Shown here piece by piece: positions 10,819 to 22,079 of a DNA stretch of 64,000 bases; within the stretch, counting starts at the first letter, position 1; each line of letters opens with the position of its first letter. The DNA comes from Glandiceps talaboti (lineage: Eukaryota; Hemichordata; Enteropneusta; Spengelidae). The stretch is taken from contig NC_135570.1 of assembly GCF_964340395.1 (NCBI RefSeq), positions 6,348,822-6,412,821 on the forward strand. The letters are read 5' to 3'. Made by a program: the position numbers and the translations under genes. Below the pieces are notes generated by a model. It was given only the letters and a program-made list of their open reading frames with translations, did no database searches and was not told the origin of the DNA.

Positions 10819-11697
10819 GACTTCCTCCAATAGAAGATTAAAATACATGTACTTTATTGACCAAAACGACTGTCGAGTAAGATTGTGCCACATAGTACAA
10901 CAGCTCTTTGCCATGGAAAGTAAGATGTTTGTAAATTGTGAATTTGTTGAAAATATGGACAACATATAACCGAATAATTTCGATACAGTTGCAAGCAAAC
11001 CAACAAACTAGAAAGGTACTCGCAGTGACTATGATCACGTGATAATTACAAGGTATCATGTTATGAATTTGGAAACATCGACAGACAATACTAGTCAATA
11101 GCCTATATAACCAAGTCATGTCATTTCGATCAACACCAGTTTCCAGGTCAAGATCTAGATTATTGCACTTTCTAAATCCTCAACAATATCTAAAATCAAA
11201 CGGATGGGAGGCCACTAACAATCAATCACAGGATTAGGGTAATAAATTGACCTTAACATCTACTAAGCAGCTTCGTTCTATCACTGTCTACCTGCAGGAT
11301 GGAGCTGATGATTGTTTTAATGATTACATCTGAACTGTCGGTGAGGGCATCATCAATATGATGGTCAGGGTAGCAGCCCTTGGGCGGGCTATAAATTGTA
11401 ATATTGCCCTTGTTGGTATGTGGTATATTGGTTGTATTTCATGACCAAAAAAACAATGCCAAGTACATGTACAAGCAATGCGCTGATGTCTTGAATTTTG
11501 ATCCACGGAAAGACTGAGCAAAACAGCGAAATGGTGAAGATTTGCTACGAATCGTGATGAATGAGTACACATATTATAGTCCGATCGATTATCTCTGGCG
11601 GTATGAGAAATAAACGGAGTACCACTAGCGCCGTAAACAGACTTGACACATACTGTTGATGGCTGTCATGTCGTATATAACCATGTATGGAACAACA
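10819..11697. other. No gene seen
   Basis: AT-rich sequence with short minus-strand ORFs that have no recognisable domain or splice context. Confidence 0.4.
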
Positions 11698-11962
11698 CTT
11701 TTTTTATTTATAAACACTTTTATCATTGCTTCCTATTGAAAAATCAACGTGAAACAACATATGCCAAGTCCTTGTTTGTAAGTAACTCTATACATTCCAA
11801 AAAGACTTATAAATGCGTAAAATATTTGTTATTGTACGTACAATAACAAACTTTTACACATTTTCTATAGCTTTTTCCCGATATTGAGTAACAAACACAG
11901 ACTTGGTCAATGTTTACTCACATTGTTTTCCCCAAGTAGAAAGCAATGATGAATTTCTTAAG
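11698..11962. mobile_element. Palindromic MITE, family A copy 2 (diverged)
   Basis: Inverted arms meet at TTGTTATTGTACGTACAATA near 11835. The arms carry ATCATTGCTTCCTA / AGAAAGCAATGAT and CCAAGTCCTTGTTTG / AACAAACACAGACTTGG. These blocks match copy 1 and copy 3. The outer ends seen in copy 1 are lost. Confidence 0.7.
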
Positions 11963-13017
11963 ATGCAGCGTAAATTGGGCGCAAGTGCTTCTGTGTTCGT
12001 TTACACTATATACGTATCACATGCACACCAAGTTGTGATTACAAGTGTGTGTGTGTGGGGGGGGTAGCACTGTAATGGTGAATACTCTTGATTTGTTTCG
12101 AGACTTGTTTGAATATTCCAATCGATGGGGAGCACATAATCTTGCTTGTGAGATTGTTCCACTTTAAATACCATGCGAGGGTAAGAAGAGTACTTCAATG
12201 TGCGTAGTTGGTTTGGGTAATATGGTATTGAGATCGTCTGGTTAGTTCGGTTGTACGATGTTAATTCTATTTGGTAGGGCACTTGCAAACCCGCCATTTT
12301 GAATATCCTGAATGTTGCATCATGGGAAATGCGTTGATATATATGAATCAGTCAGTATTGTTAACAATTTTGTTACGTTGTTTGTAACCACAAATAATGT
12401 AGTCATGGTTTAATATACCGAGAAGGGTTATTTTATCGATAGCTCCAGATTAGATATTGCGATAACTACAGATAATCCCATAGTCCTTTGCGTCTGAGCA
12501 TGCTCAGTCTGCAAGTTCCCTATTGTATGCTTTATATGGCATAGTTAGCCTCGCCTATTTTATAAGGATTCCCATTGTATTAACTTTGCTGTAACACTGC
12601 CTGTTTTGGTGTAGCATGGGAACTCTAATCTGAAACTGATACACCTTATGAGATTGGAGATAAAAGTATCAGAAGTGCAAACACACTGATATGATAAGGA
12701 AGATTCCAGGAATATAACGACAAACAGTATGATATCGGTTACTCTGAATCTCCAATACACAAAGGAGTGCGCATTTGCTGTTCCACCTTTGGCACACTGT
12801 GTCCTAATACGGAAGGTTTTTTAAAAAAACATGAATTTCGCGATATAGCATTTTACGTGGCTATATAATGTCAATTTTTGGAAAGTCAAAATTATTTATT
12901 GCCAAAACGTGATAACAAATGACAGTAAATTTTTTTCCTTGTCATTTCAATATTAATACCATATAAGGTAAAACAGTGTCGTAGAATCAACATTCATGTC
13001 CTAGTAAACAGACCAGT
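11963..13017. other. No gene seen
   Basis: No supported ORF. It contains a short G run (12057-12065). ACTTGCAAACCCGCC at 12282-12296 recurs in reverse complement at about 15877-15893, so part is repeat-derived. Confidence 0.4.
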
Positions 13018-13115
13018 GCACAGTTGCGTCATTGATTAATTACATTTTGATTGCAGAAAGTATTCTGTTGGGCTTCTTGTTTTTTTACCACATAGGATGC
13101 TCCTCTTACATAACG
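13018..13115 (+). repeat. Dispersed repeat family C, copy 1
   Basis: Matches 20495-20590: CACAGTTGCGTCA.TGATTA, then a TTG.AGAAGTAT-like block and TTTACCACA. The copies are diverged. Confidence 0.5.
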
Positions 13116-13204
13116 GTATTGATTTATTCAATTTGTGTGGTCAGAATGTGGGTAAGATGACCCGCTTAGCTCGCCTCCGCTCTTACTCAGCCTTGGTTCC
13201 TAAA

Positions 13205-13705
13205 TCTACACTGGCTGCAACAAGCTGGGACATTTTTTTCATCAAATAACCAAAGATTTATTCACTATAAATTGATCAATTACTTATAAAAAGGCATTGT
13301 ATCTGTTAATTAGTGGTCAATAGTATCTGTAGGTTGTGTATCTTGAGCGAAAGCTTGGTTTTGAATCGTTCACCATGTTAAAACTGTACTAGTTGTAGCT
13401 AGCTGGAGTATCATCGAAAATCGTTTGAATACTAGTCTAATAATTACACATTGTACATGTTATTCGCGGTCGATAATATCCTTAAACACCACAGGAACAG
13501 GTTGAAATCGTGATCGCCGTTAAGGGCGCTGACTTTTGAGTACGGACCCAAAATGATTTTGATTTGATCGATTTTTCGTGTATGCAGCTGCAAACAATAC
13601 GTTTACCCACATGTTGTGTAATACTGTTAACGATGTACGACATACGAGTAAGTTGTTGAACCTAACAAAGCAGTTTTCAAAAATTGCAGTTTTAAAACCA
13701 TATGT
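13205..13705 (+). repeat. Dispersed repeat family B, copy 1 (longest)
   Basis: It shares with 34505-34880 the strings CATCAAATAACCAAAGAT, ACTTATAAAAAG, CACCATGTTAAAACTGTACT and a GGCGCT..GCGGACCC-like block. It shares its right half with 37460-37720 (GGTTGAAATCGTG, CGGACCCAAAA, TTTGCCCAC-like, TAACAAA). Overlapping ORFs on both strands are incidental. Confidence 0.75.
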
Positions 13706-14490
13706 AAGAACTACAACTTGCATATATGCTTTCGTAAGTGCCTCTGTTCAATTAATTGAGGTGTTAGTTGAAAAGTCTGTTATTCTTAATTGCGCCTCGA
13801 GGGTCAATCCGAGGGTTCAAAGGGCGTCATCGGAACTAATCAACACTTCAAAGTATAGAACTTGGTAGGCAGGATCCATTCACTGTAGGTTGTATGCTTG
13901 AACATTTGTGTAGTTCATACATTAACTAAATACAATATATTGTTTAGCATAACCCACGTGTTGGTCTATTCTCATTGTAAAAATGTGAGTTTTATAATAA
14001 TTGAAATATCATTATCTATAAATTAAAAATATATTACAAAATTATAAATGCATATTTTATCTTACAACATATTTTTTTCCTTAAATTAGAAATTAGAATA
14101 AAGCGTGCAGATCCGATTTTTCTTTATTATGAGAGATAGTTCCTGATCCTATCACGAGATGGCGCGCTCTGCTCTCCTTCACATTCTAATACACATGTAA
14201 TTTCATGTACAAGGAAAGACATCCAAGATTAGGGAGGCCAATAGTTGAAAATAAGGGTAATTTTGGAGATTCTTCACTTTGTAACAGTTAATAAAATCTG
14301 GATTACGAAGTAATGCTCATGGGAAAACACTATTATACAGTAATGTTATTTATTTTTTTATTTTTTTTATTTTTTTTTTTTTTGGGGGGGGCCAAAAATC
14401 ACAAAATCCATCAGGTGCATAAGTAAGTTTTGCGTAATAATACAATTTTTCCTCATTTTCATTATGTCAAAGCTTAAAATGTTCAAATTA
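13706..14490. other. No gene seen
   Basis: AT-rich. A T-rich run followed by a G run is at 14348-14390. Confidence 0.4.
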
Positions 14491-14656
14491 AGAGTATGAT
14501 GTGATGTGATATGATATATGATGTTATATATGTATTAAACGATATGGTATTGTATATGGTGTGATGTGATGTGATGTGATGTGATGTGATGTGATGCGTG
14601 ATGTGATGCGTGATGTGATGTGTGATGCGATGCGATGCGATGTGATATGATGTGGT
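14491..14656 (+). repeat. (TGATG)n pentanucleotide repeat
   Basis: GTGAT/TGATG units run through 14556-14656 with GCGTG and GCGAT variants. A shorter outlier lies at 14491-14523. Confidence 0.9.
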
Positions 14657-15218
14657 GTTCCGATGGGAGGTATTTATGGTTCCACAGAGGCCTTAATTGT
14701 AAATACGTGAAATACAAACCATATATATTTCGATAGTTTTAATGAAACTTTCACATTCAATCGCTAGCAAAATTTAAAACTTTTACAACAGTAATGTGTC
14801 AGAAACCGCCTCGTAATGTACCTGCTCCCCTTGAATCAGTATATGTTGCATAAGGCGAACATATATTTGTGTTAGCCATGACGACTTTGGAAAACAAGAA
14901 AGAATGTTCCCCTCCTCGGTGATTTAACCTTTTCTCATAAGCTAGTTCACCATTTTTATAGAATACAATACGTAATCGGTCAGTGAACTTCAATTAGTGG
15001 GCTTCAATTGCTACCAACGATGTCTCTTGACAGGAGGCTATCTAACTGGTGACAATGATAGCTATTCATTAGATTTTTTCTTATCAATCTCACTTATACT
15101 GTTATTTGATAACGATATTTAAATATAGGACACTCTCATTTCTCTAAAGTTCACGCATATTGTCTCACTTTTGGCATATTGTCTAACGGCGCCTGCAAAA
15201 GACTTTCCAGCATATGTG

Positions 15219-15220
<2 letters not shown>

Positions 15221-15290
<70 letters not shown>
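15221..15290 (+). repeat. (TG)n dinucleotide repeat
   Basis: About 35 perfect TG units, followed by GGGT/GATT-rich sequence. Confidence 0.95.
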
Positions 15291-15295
<5 letters not shown>

Positions 15296-15347
15296 GTGCG
15301 TTGGGTGATTGATTGGGTGGGTGGGTGCATGTGGAAGTGGGTGTAAC

Positions 15348-15368
15348 CGCGCGCGCGCGCGTGTGTGT
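15348..15368 (+). repeat. (CG)n/(TG)n alternating purine-pyrimidine tract
   Basis: Seven CG steps run into GTGTGTGT. Such tracts favour left-handed Z-DNA, and unmethylated CG runs are rare in this AT-rich window. Confidence 0.85.
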
Positions 15369-17285
15369 TAGGTATACCGATTTGTATACGCAAGGTATTT
15401 TCAAAGTCTTAGACTACAATCAACTCAATGAGAACTATATACGAGAGGGGTTGTCATACGGACGTAATTCCCCAGGGGCGCTTGTAGTTGGGGGGGGGGG
15501 CAGTCGTCCTAAAACCAAATAACGTGTAAAAGCGAAGGGTTGGGCTTTGCACGATCAAATACTTCTCATGACATTAAAAACGTACTCTCAATGGCTAGCT
15601 ATTATGGAAAAGGGATCAAATGAAGGCACGGTAGCTGCACATGTGGTCTGGCACTATTTAAGTGTTGTCAAGTATTCACAACATGTATACATAAGCTTAC
15701 GTTTACCACTCTTTTTCGTTTTAGTGTTACCGTAAATAATTGCACGCCAAATATGAAGTAAAGAATGCTCATGCATATGAATTAGAAACGGAGTAAATAG
15801 AAAACATAATTAGGTGGCAATAGTAGGTTATGGATATGGAGATAATATAAACAAACGAAAAAAATAACATTCAACACGGCGGGTTTGCAAGTTCCCAATT
15901 GTTACAATTTCTGCAGGTCACCTTCCTTGCTGTCAAGTTGATATAAGACAATGTCAGTGAGATCTGTTACTTACAATGTTGAAGTGAGAAGTGTGTACAG
16001 TATCAGAGCTCTATGTGTCAGTTTACTCAGCATGTATGGCCATAACACCTATGTGGTATGCTTATTCCGATGTCAAACCAAGTGCAGAACATTGGAAGTT
16101 GTTTTAAATATTGTGGGGTTGAAATTGTCTATGTTTATGTAAAACACAATGTGTCCCATGAGTGAAATGCCAAGGCAGCTACAATTTTCCTGTAATTGAT
16201 CATTCTTATTAAGTTAAGGTTAAAGTTCAACCAAAAACACAAGAGTGAACTAATCATTTTTAAACCTCTGTGACTCGTTCTGGTCTAGATAATTTCATCC
16301 AAACATAATCTTATATGAAGCATACTTAATATTGACAAAGGATAAGTGATATCCTAAGGCTGCCAAACTTAAATGTCATTAACTTGACAAATAATGATAG
16401 TTTCAATAGAAATGGAAAAGACGGTACATAACTACTAGTTACTGAGTACCTGCCCCATGGTATTTGAACAATATTATAGCTAGATAATGACTGAATAATC
16501 GGATCCTAGAAATTGTCAATTTTAAGCGGTCTATGAATACTAAAAACATTCTCGTACGAGATCTTTAATTCAAAGTTACAGTCTATCACAAATAATTGGT
16601 ATAGATACAATGAACAGGACAATGCCATCCATTTGAATTTCAGATTTACGGAGACCAGATTGAGTAACGTGATCTACTGGTAAATGATCGCATGTGCTGC
16701 TAAAATTGACCAAGTGGTAGCGAGCTCCTCATTTGCGCTATATGTACGTGCAAATGTCACTTTTCGGGTACATACCTACAGGTATATATCACTGAGCGTG
16801 TCTCCTTATTATAAGTTTTGGGACTAAAAAGTTGAAATTATTAATATCCTACATTTATTACTAAAGTTCTAGACTGCGACGTCATAGCTAAACAAGCAGC
16901 TCTGCGACACCTGGGCGACTCCATTACATTGTAGGGTAAAACTAATCTTCTTGTGTGGTATTGTCAAAAGTGCTTTTAAAATTGTTTTAAATTCCTAAAA
17001 CCACAATTCGTATTTTCTATTCATACCATTTTGTATTTTTTCCTTCTGCGTTCCTTTCCTTCTCGCTATAGATTCTTCTTCAAGTTCAGGGCCTATGCTC
17101 ATTTTTAAAAGTACTATTTTTAGCATAATTTTGTACGTTGTCCCTACATATATGGAGTACTTATACCATGCACGAGCCAAGTTTAACGAGAAATATTCAA
17201 TATATTCTCTGTTTGTTCTACGTCACGACAACGTGTGTCTACGTCACTGGTCCTGCTTTGTTCGGAATATGAGTCAAAACCTTCA
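15369..17285. other. No gene seen
   Basis: AT-rich with short ORFs only. A G run (15491-15500) and the shared string CGGCGGGTTTGCAAGT (about 15878) were noted. Confidence 0.4.
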
Positions 17286-17530
17286 AAATTGTCATTACTT
17301 TCCCCGAATTTTCTTTGATATTACCGGCGCTGGTGTAATTATTTTATTCTCCAATATTTTTCTTCATTCAGCCGGAAAATACTCTTGACCTAAGGGTTGT
17401 CACTACGAGTCTCTAGACGAGTAGTGATAAAGGTTCCTAGGTCACTCGTACTCGTATTTTCCATGGCTGAATGAAAATAATATTGGGGAATAACATCTAA
17501 TTACACTAGAATGTTTCAGAAATGACAATA
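17286..17530. mobile_element. Large palindrome, fold-back or MITE-like element
   Basis: The core 17332-17508 is an imperfect inverted repeat: TGTAATTA..CCAATATTTTTCTTCATTCAGCC mirrors GGCTGAATG..AATATTGGGGAATAA..TAATTACAC. The centre is TCTCTAGA near 17413. Weaker pairing (ATTGTCATT / AATGACAAT) continues outward. There is no ORF specific to it. Confidence 0.7.
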
Positions 17531-18349
17531 TAATCTTTATCTAAACTAACTTAAAGCTAAAATTACCATTAAAACGTAGAGTTATGCTCTTCTTTTACAT
17601 TTTTTAAAGAAGAAAATACCGAAATATAGTATAGAGTTTGGCATATTTACAGGGCTTTCATTGGATATATGACAAATTTACAGCTTGTAATCCGATCAAA
17701 TCACAGATATCCAAGTATTTAGATCTGCTGTTTTGGTTCACATATTAAATGTCGGTAATACCCCCAATTTTGTTTCATATATGCATCAAATCTCGACTGA
17801 TTGAAAAGTTTCGATGTTGATATTGTTAATTCCGTGGTAAAGGTCACGTTAGGTCACATTAATTTCCCGTACTGCCTTGCAAGATTATAGGCAGTATCAT
17901 ATTGACAGCTCCTCAAATCTGCCGAATTCAGGTTACCAAATTAGTACCTGAATCGAATATCATTCATTATTGTACGCTGGGACCTAACCCCAGGACTTCA
18001 ACTTTAGTACCTCACATGGTAAACGTATATGGGAAACGATAGGTTTTATTGTTATTTATAAGTAAAATGGAATACTACACCTCTCGCCATTTTCATGGTT
18101 TTTTTTCGGTCTGACAAGATAATAACCGAACTTGTACACAGTTTAGTCTTCAGATTAACTGATATTCACTTTATGCTGTAATGTCTACTGATTGCTGCCA
18201 ATGGTAATGTTTGGGGTGGGGGTAATTATCAGGAGAGGGGATAACTTTAATTCCCGGAATTCTTGATTTAAAAAGATACGTTGGTCTTCATCACGCTATT
18301 CATATCGATAACAATACTCAAAAATGTTTTCCGCGTCTTTCTTTTTCAG
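17531..18349. other. No gene seen
   Basis: AT-rich unique-looking sequence. The right end is the pyrimidine tract of the possible acceptor at 18349. Confidence 0.35.
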
Positions 18350-18479
18350 ATGGATGATCAATTTCAATCCCTTAGTCAATTAAGGTGTGATTGGAACCGT
18401 TGGCAACAATATTTTACTCGCCAAAATAGAAACAAATGAAGTGATTAAGAAGCGTACGTGTTCGATCTTCATATAATAG
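18350..18479 (+). other. Exon-like block with both splice signals and a 29-codon ORF
   Basis: A pyrimidine tract ending CTTTCTTTTTCAG (to 18349) is followed by ATG at 18350 and a 29-codon ORF that stops at 18437-18439. ATAG|GTAAGA places a donor at 18480. All three frames contain stops, so if spliced it would be non-coding, a 5' UTR exon or part of a lncRNA. The peptide matches no family I recognise. It adjoins repeat family H. Confidence 0.2.
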
Positions 18480-18559
18480 GTAAGATCGACCCCTAGGACC
18501 TGCCACATGGAGATAATATTTGAGTGACTGTGGAGATTTTAAGTTGAAAAACATTGTCA

Positions 18560-18985
18560 TCTTAAAACGACAGAAGTTTACGAACATTGCTACATTTTAT
18601 TGTCACGTTTGACAAATATTTCAACATTGACGAATTTTATAATATATATAGCTCAAACAACAACCTTAACTTTGTCACATGTTATCAAAGACACGATAGA
18701 AAGCTACAATTGCTATATGTTATCCATTGGCCGCATGTCTGAAAACGTATATGCTGTTGCAATGTATGTGATTTGGCAACGACTTGAAAAGATAACGGTA
18801 GACCAGTTCTTGCAAAGAAAATGCAACAATGTTGGTAAGAGTGACATTTAGTGTACCAGGTGATGAAAACAATAATAATTGTTGTGATTTTTTGTCGCGC
18901 TAGACAATAACATGTAGCAATTTAGTACGTTTGAGCCAGATGGAATTTTATTTCAAGTCACCTGGCTTCCTTTGTAGTTAGTACA
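18560..18985 (+). repeat. Dispersed repeat family H, copy 1
   Basis: Colinear with 42700-43075: ATTGCTACAT.TTATTGTC, CATGTCTGAAAA, TTGCAATGTAT.TGATTTGG, GCAATGTT.GT, GAGCCAGATG and a CAGGT/CACCTGGCT-like block. The ORF at 18600-18851 lies in the repeat and is not supported. Confidence 0.7.
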
Positions 18986-19580
18986 TTCGTGTAACTTTCA
19001 GTTAAATTACAGCACGTGGATACCTATTCTATTTTGACACACTCTTGTTTCCAAGATGTAAACAGCGATGCATGAAAACAAAATTCATAAAATGTGCTTA
19101 TTCCATTCAATTAAGTAAGCGTGGAATAAATAGTGTAATCGCCTAGTTTTCACATAACGTTAAACACAGTATGCAGTTGCCATATCGGATTCAAATAAAG
19201 TTTAATGTGGAAAACACTTTATCTATTTTGTATTGTGACCCCTGACTTTTTAAAATTTTAACAGACAATGGATTTGCATTTCCTTGGACAAAGTAGCAAC
19301 AAAAGTGTAAGATATTTAATGTTACGAACATTAAAAGCATACAAATGCATTCATGCCTTGATTTTTACAGTCCTCCGAAGGTGATAGCCATAGACAATCA
19401 ACAGGCGTCTATATCCAACATTGATATGCATAACTATGATCGCGTTGTCTCTACCTGGCGTCTGGGACTCATTTTCTCCTTCCTGAAGAAAGAGGTAATC
19501 AAAGACGAGTGGTGGATTCCATCTTTCAGCAAAGTAAATGTGTCAAAGGAAAGCTTAGGAAGATGAATGTGCATTCCTTA
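18986..19580. other. No gene seen
   Basis: It holds one 73-codon ORF (19345-19566) without recognisable domains. Confidence 0.4.
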
Positions 19581-19720
19581 ACCCCAGAGGACAAACCAAT
19601 AGTAGAATAGAGCCCATTGACTATCGTGTACACTACTGGACATGGCCTGACCCTAGAGGACAAACCGGAAGTAGAGCAGAGCCAATTCACTATCGTGTGT
19701 ATACTACTGGATATGGCCAG
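19581..19720 (+). repeat. ~70-bp tandem duplication
   Basis: Two adjacent units, 19581-19649 and 19650-19720, share ACCC.AGAGGACAAACC, GTAGA.AGAGCC, CACTATCGTGT and ACTACTGGA.ATGGCC. Confidence 0.85.
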
Positions 19721-19753
19721 AACCTAAAATGAGTGGCGGAAAAATCACAAAAT

Positions 19754-19756
<3 letters not shown>

Positions 19757-19790
<34 letters not shown>
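19757..19790 (+). repeat. (GATT)n microsatellite
   Basis: Eight to nine perfect units. The same motif recurs at 32226-32255. Confidence 0.95.
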
Positions 19791-20284
19791 CAAACAAATG
19801 TCTAAAATGAGTAATCGAACGTTTGATTGTTGATCAGTTAACATACGGTGTTTCAATAATTTATTGATCAATTCAAATGAAAGATATGTCACACTTAGTT
19901 AGTTCATTTAATTTAGTCTTATCTTTTACGCCATCCTCTGTGGTATTATATAAACTGCAAACACATGATTTAAGTTTAGTTAGTTATCTCTATGTTTAAG
20001 ACGCAATAGTCCAACTTTATGAATATCACTTTTATCACTCACTATCACTTTTACACACGTGCTGAAAGATATCTGTCTAAGTGTCTGTTATATACGTGAT
20101 TTCGACTTGGAACATTAGTTAGTACTCTTAGATAAAGGATCTCTTTCACAAACATGGTTGCCACTCAGTCAAAAGTGAATTTATCTTTACAAAAGACTTG
20201 AACGAAGCCAGTCTGTATGTGATGTTCAAGAAATGGTTGAACCGATTTTGACATTCAATCTTCAAAGTCCCATTCAACCTTGAA

Positions 20285-20370
20285 AGTCAAGGTCAAGGTC
20301 AAATTTAATGATATCACAAAAAGATAATAATATGAGGTAGGCATTTGAATTAGTTCTTAATCCTGAGTTA
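20285..20370 (+). repeat. Dispersed repeat family K, copy 2
   Basis: Resembles 7060-7165. It has AAGTCAAGGTCAAGGTCAAA followed by ATGATATCAC and AGGCATTTGAATT. Confidence 0.45.
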
Positions 20371-20494
20371 TTGTGCCCATAGCACAGTTTTTAATATTAC
20401 TAAAAGTTGATAGAAATGCAACAGTAGCAAGGCTAGCCATGTTATTTGCTTTGTTGATGTGGGAATTTTTTTATATCTTTATAGACAAAGAAAT

Positions 20495-20590
20495 CACAGT
20501 TGCGTCAATGATTATTACTGGTTGTAGAAGTATCCTACTATATTGAGTATATGTCTTTGTGTTTACCACAAAATTGTACATCAGGCAATA
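20495..20590 (+). repeat. Dispersed repeat family C, copy 2
   Basis: Matches 13018-13115 in CACAGTTGCGTCA.TGATTA and GTTTACCACA. Confidence 0.5.
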
Positions 20591-21899
20591 ACACCAACCC
20601 CATGGATATGTACTGGGAGATTACAGACTTGGTAGCAGTATGTAATTGCCACATTTAGTCGTTGAGGTAAGCATTTATCATCTAATATTCAATGGTTTCA
20701 ATTACATCAACTGAAATGGTGAACGCCATTAACACAAATGGATGATTGCTACACAATCAGCCATAATTATCTAAGAGGTGAAAGTTATTCCTGGTGTAAA
20801 GGTGTCTTGTCAACCCCAAGACATAAAGAGATTCAATAAGTTGCTGTATACAACCACCATAGTGGTTTTATGTTTGTGCAGACATAAAATCTATCTTCAT
20901 CTATATAGCAAATGCTACGCTTAGCTTGTCGGCATGGTATGGTCTTTACATACATTTCAGCATACATGGACTGACGGAGTCCTTCGTTGAACCCCGCACT
21001 GGCAACTCTGAGAGGGGCTTTAGATAATACTGAACCATAAATAGATTAATATGCTCAAGATTAAAGGAAGGGTATCTTGATTTAGAGTCACAAAACTAGC
21101 CACTATGGACTGTCAACTTCATAATTCAATTATGTATGGCTCCATACTCAAGTATAAGTAATCTTTCAAAATCATGTTTTAGAGAAAAAAAAAACTTGAA
21201 ATGCTTGACACATGAACAAAGATGACTTTAGACACTTGAGGCATGAGCTTCCTCCTGTTTTATTGAGTGTAGATGGAAGCCACTTTAGGGGATACAGTAC
21301 AATTACAAATGCTCTGCACTGATTTCCTACAGGCTACTCGATAAGATTGTCAGTATATTGAATTTACATTAACAGAAGAAGACTCTTAGTACTACAACAC
21401 TCATCAGGCGAACTGTGTTACAGTTACTGTACGTCGAATGCACGGATACATGATATCAGCAACTTATTTATGAATCTGTCATATTGATTTTATTGCGCTG
21501 TGTTGCCTGTTAGCCGTTTATAATTTAATAAATATACACTGCCGACTTACAGTTTATAGACTTAATAATAATAATAACAATAATATCTCTCAAATTTACA
21601 TATAGACAGATATGGGTAAGTCATATATCTCCATCTGTTGTAAATGACACATTTATGTTTTATTTCCCTCGCGAGGAAAATAAGCCTAGCATTAAAATAA
21701 TATGGAAAACAGGGTGTCAGTTGTCACTTGAAAGATCTACACCGTTGTACATTTATGTGGAACATGTTATGGATAAATAAACATGTATAATATACCATAT
21801 AACCGTTAAAGGAATCATGATTTACGACAATTAGAAACTGGCACCGTTCCAGAAAATCGTCCAGCTGTTCATCAGGTAGCCAATGTGACTGCTGTAGCT
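20591..21899. other. No gene seen
   Basis: AT-rich. A short hairpin AACCACCATAGTGGTT lies near 20850. Confidence 0.4.
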
Positions 21900-21902
21900 C
21901 GG

Positions 21903-21955
21903 TGACGTCACAGCGCATGTAAGGTATATCCAGCGTTTCATTCTACTCGGTCGTT
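21903..21955 (+). promoter_or_regulatory. Promoter-like block: CRE palindrome and TATA-like box
   Basis: TGACGTCA (21903-21910) is the full CREB/ATF palindrome. A TATATC lies about 14 nt after it, and a plausible start region follows at about 21950. The downstream block 21950-22070 ends in a strong splice donor. TGACGTCA also occurs at 29754, 32606 and 60829, so the CRE alone means little. Confidence 0.25.
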
Positions 21956-22070
21956 GATTGAACACGGTGATGTGAGCGAATGCGTGAAGTCCTGACTTCG
22001 AAAGTTTAGAAATACCCGATTTGGTGGGAACCCGACCTCGCCAACAGCAGCAGCGCTGATCAACAACAAA
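21950..22070 (+). other. Possible first (non-coding) exon before a strong splice donor
   Basis: AAA at 22068-22070 is followed by GTAAGTTC, a near-perfect donor. The block is GC-richer than its flanks and holds several CpGs and GCCAACAGCAGCAGCG. No matching acceptor exon was found to the right, so the gene would have to extend by a long intron. Confidence 0.28.
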
Positions 22071-22079
22071 GTAAGTTCC

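Noticed and set aside
15348-15368. CpG island
   Set aside because: It is only a 21-bp alternating CG/TG tract with no CpG-rich surroundings.
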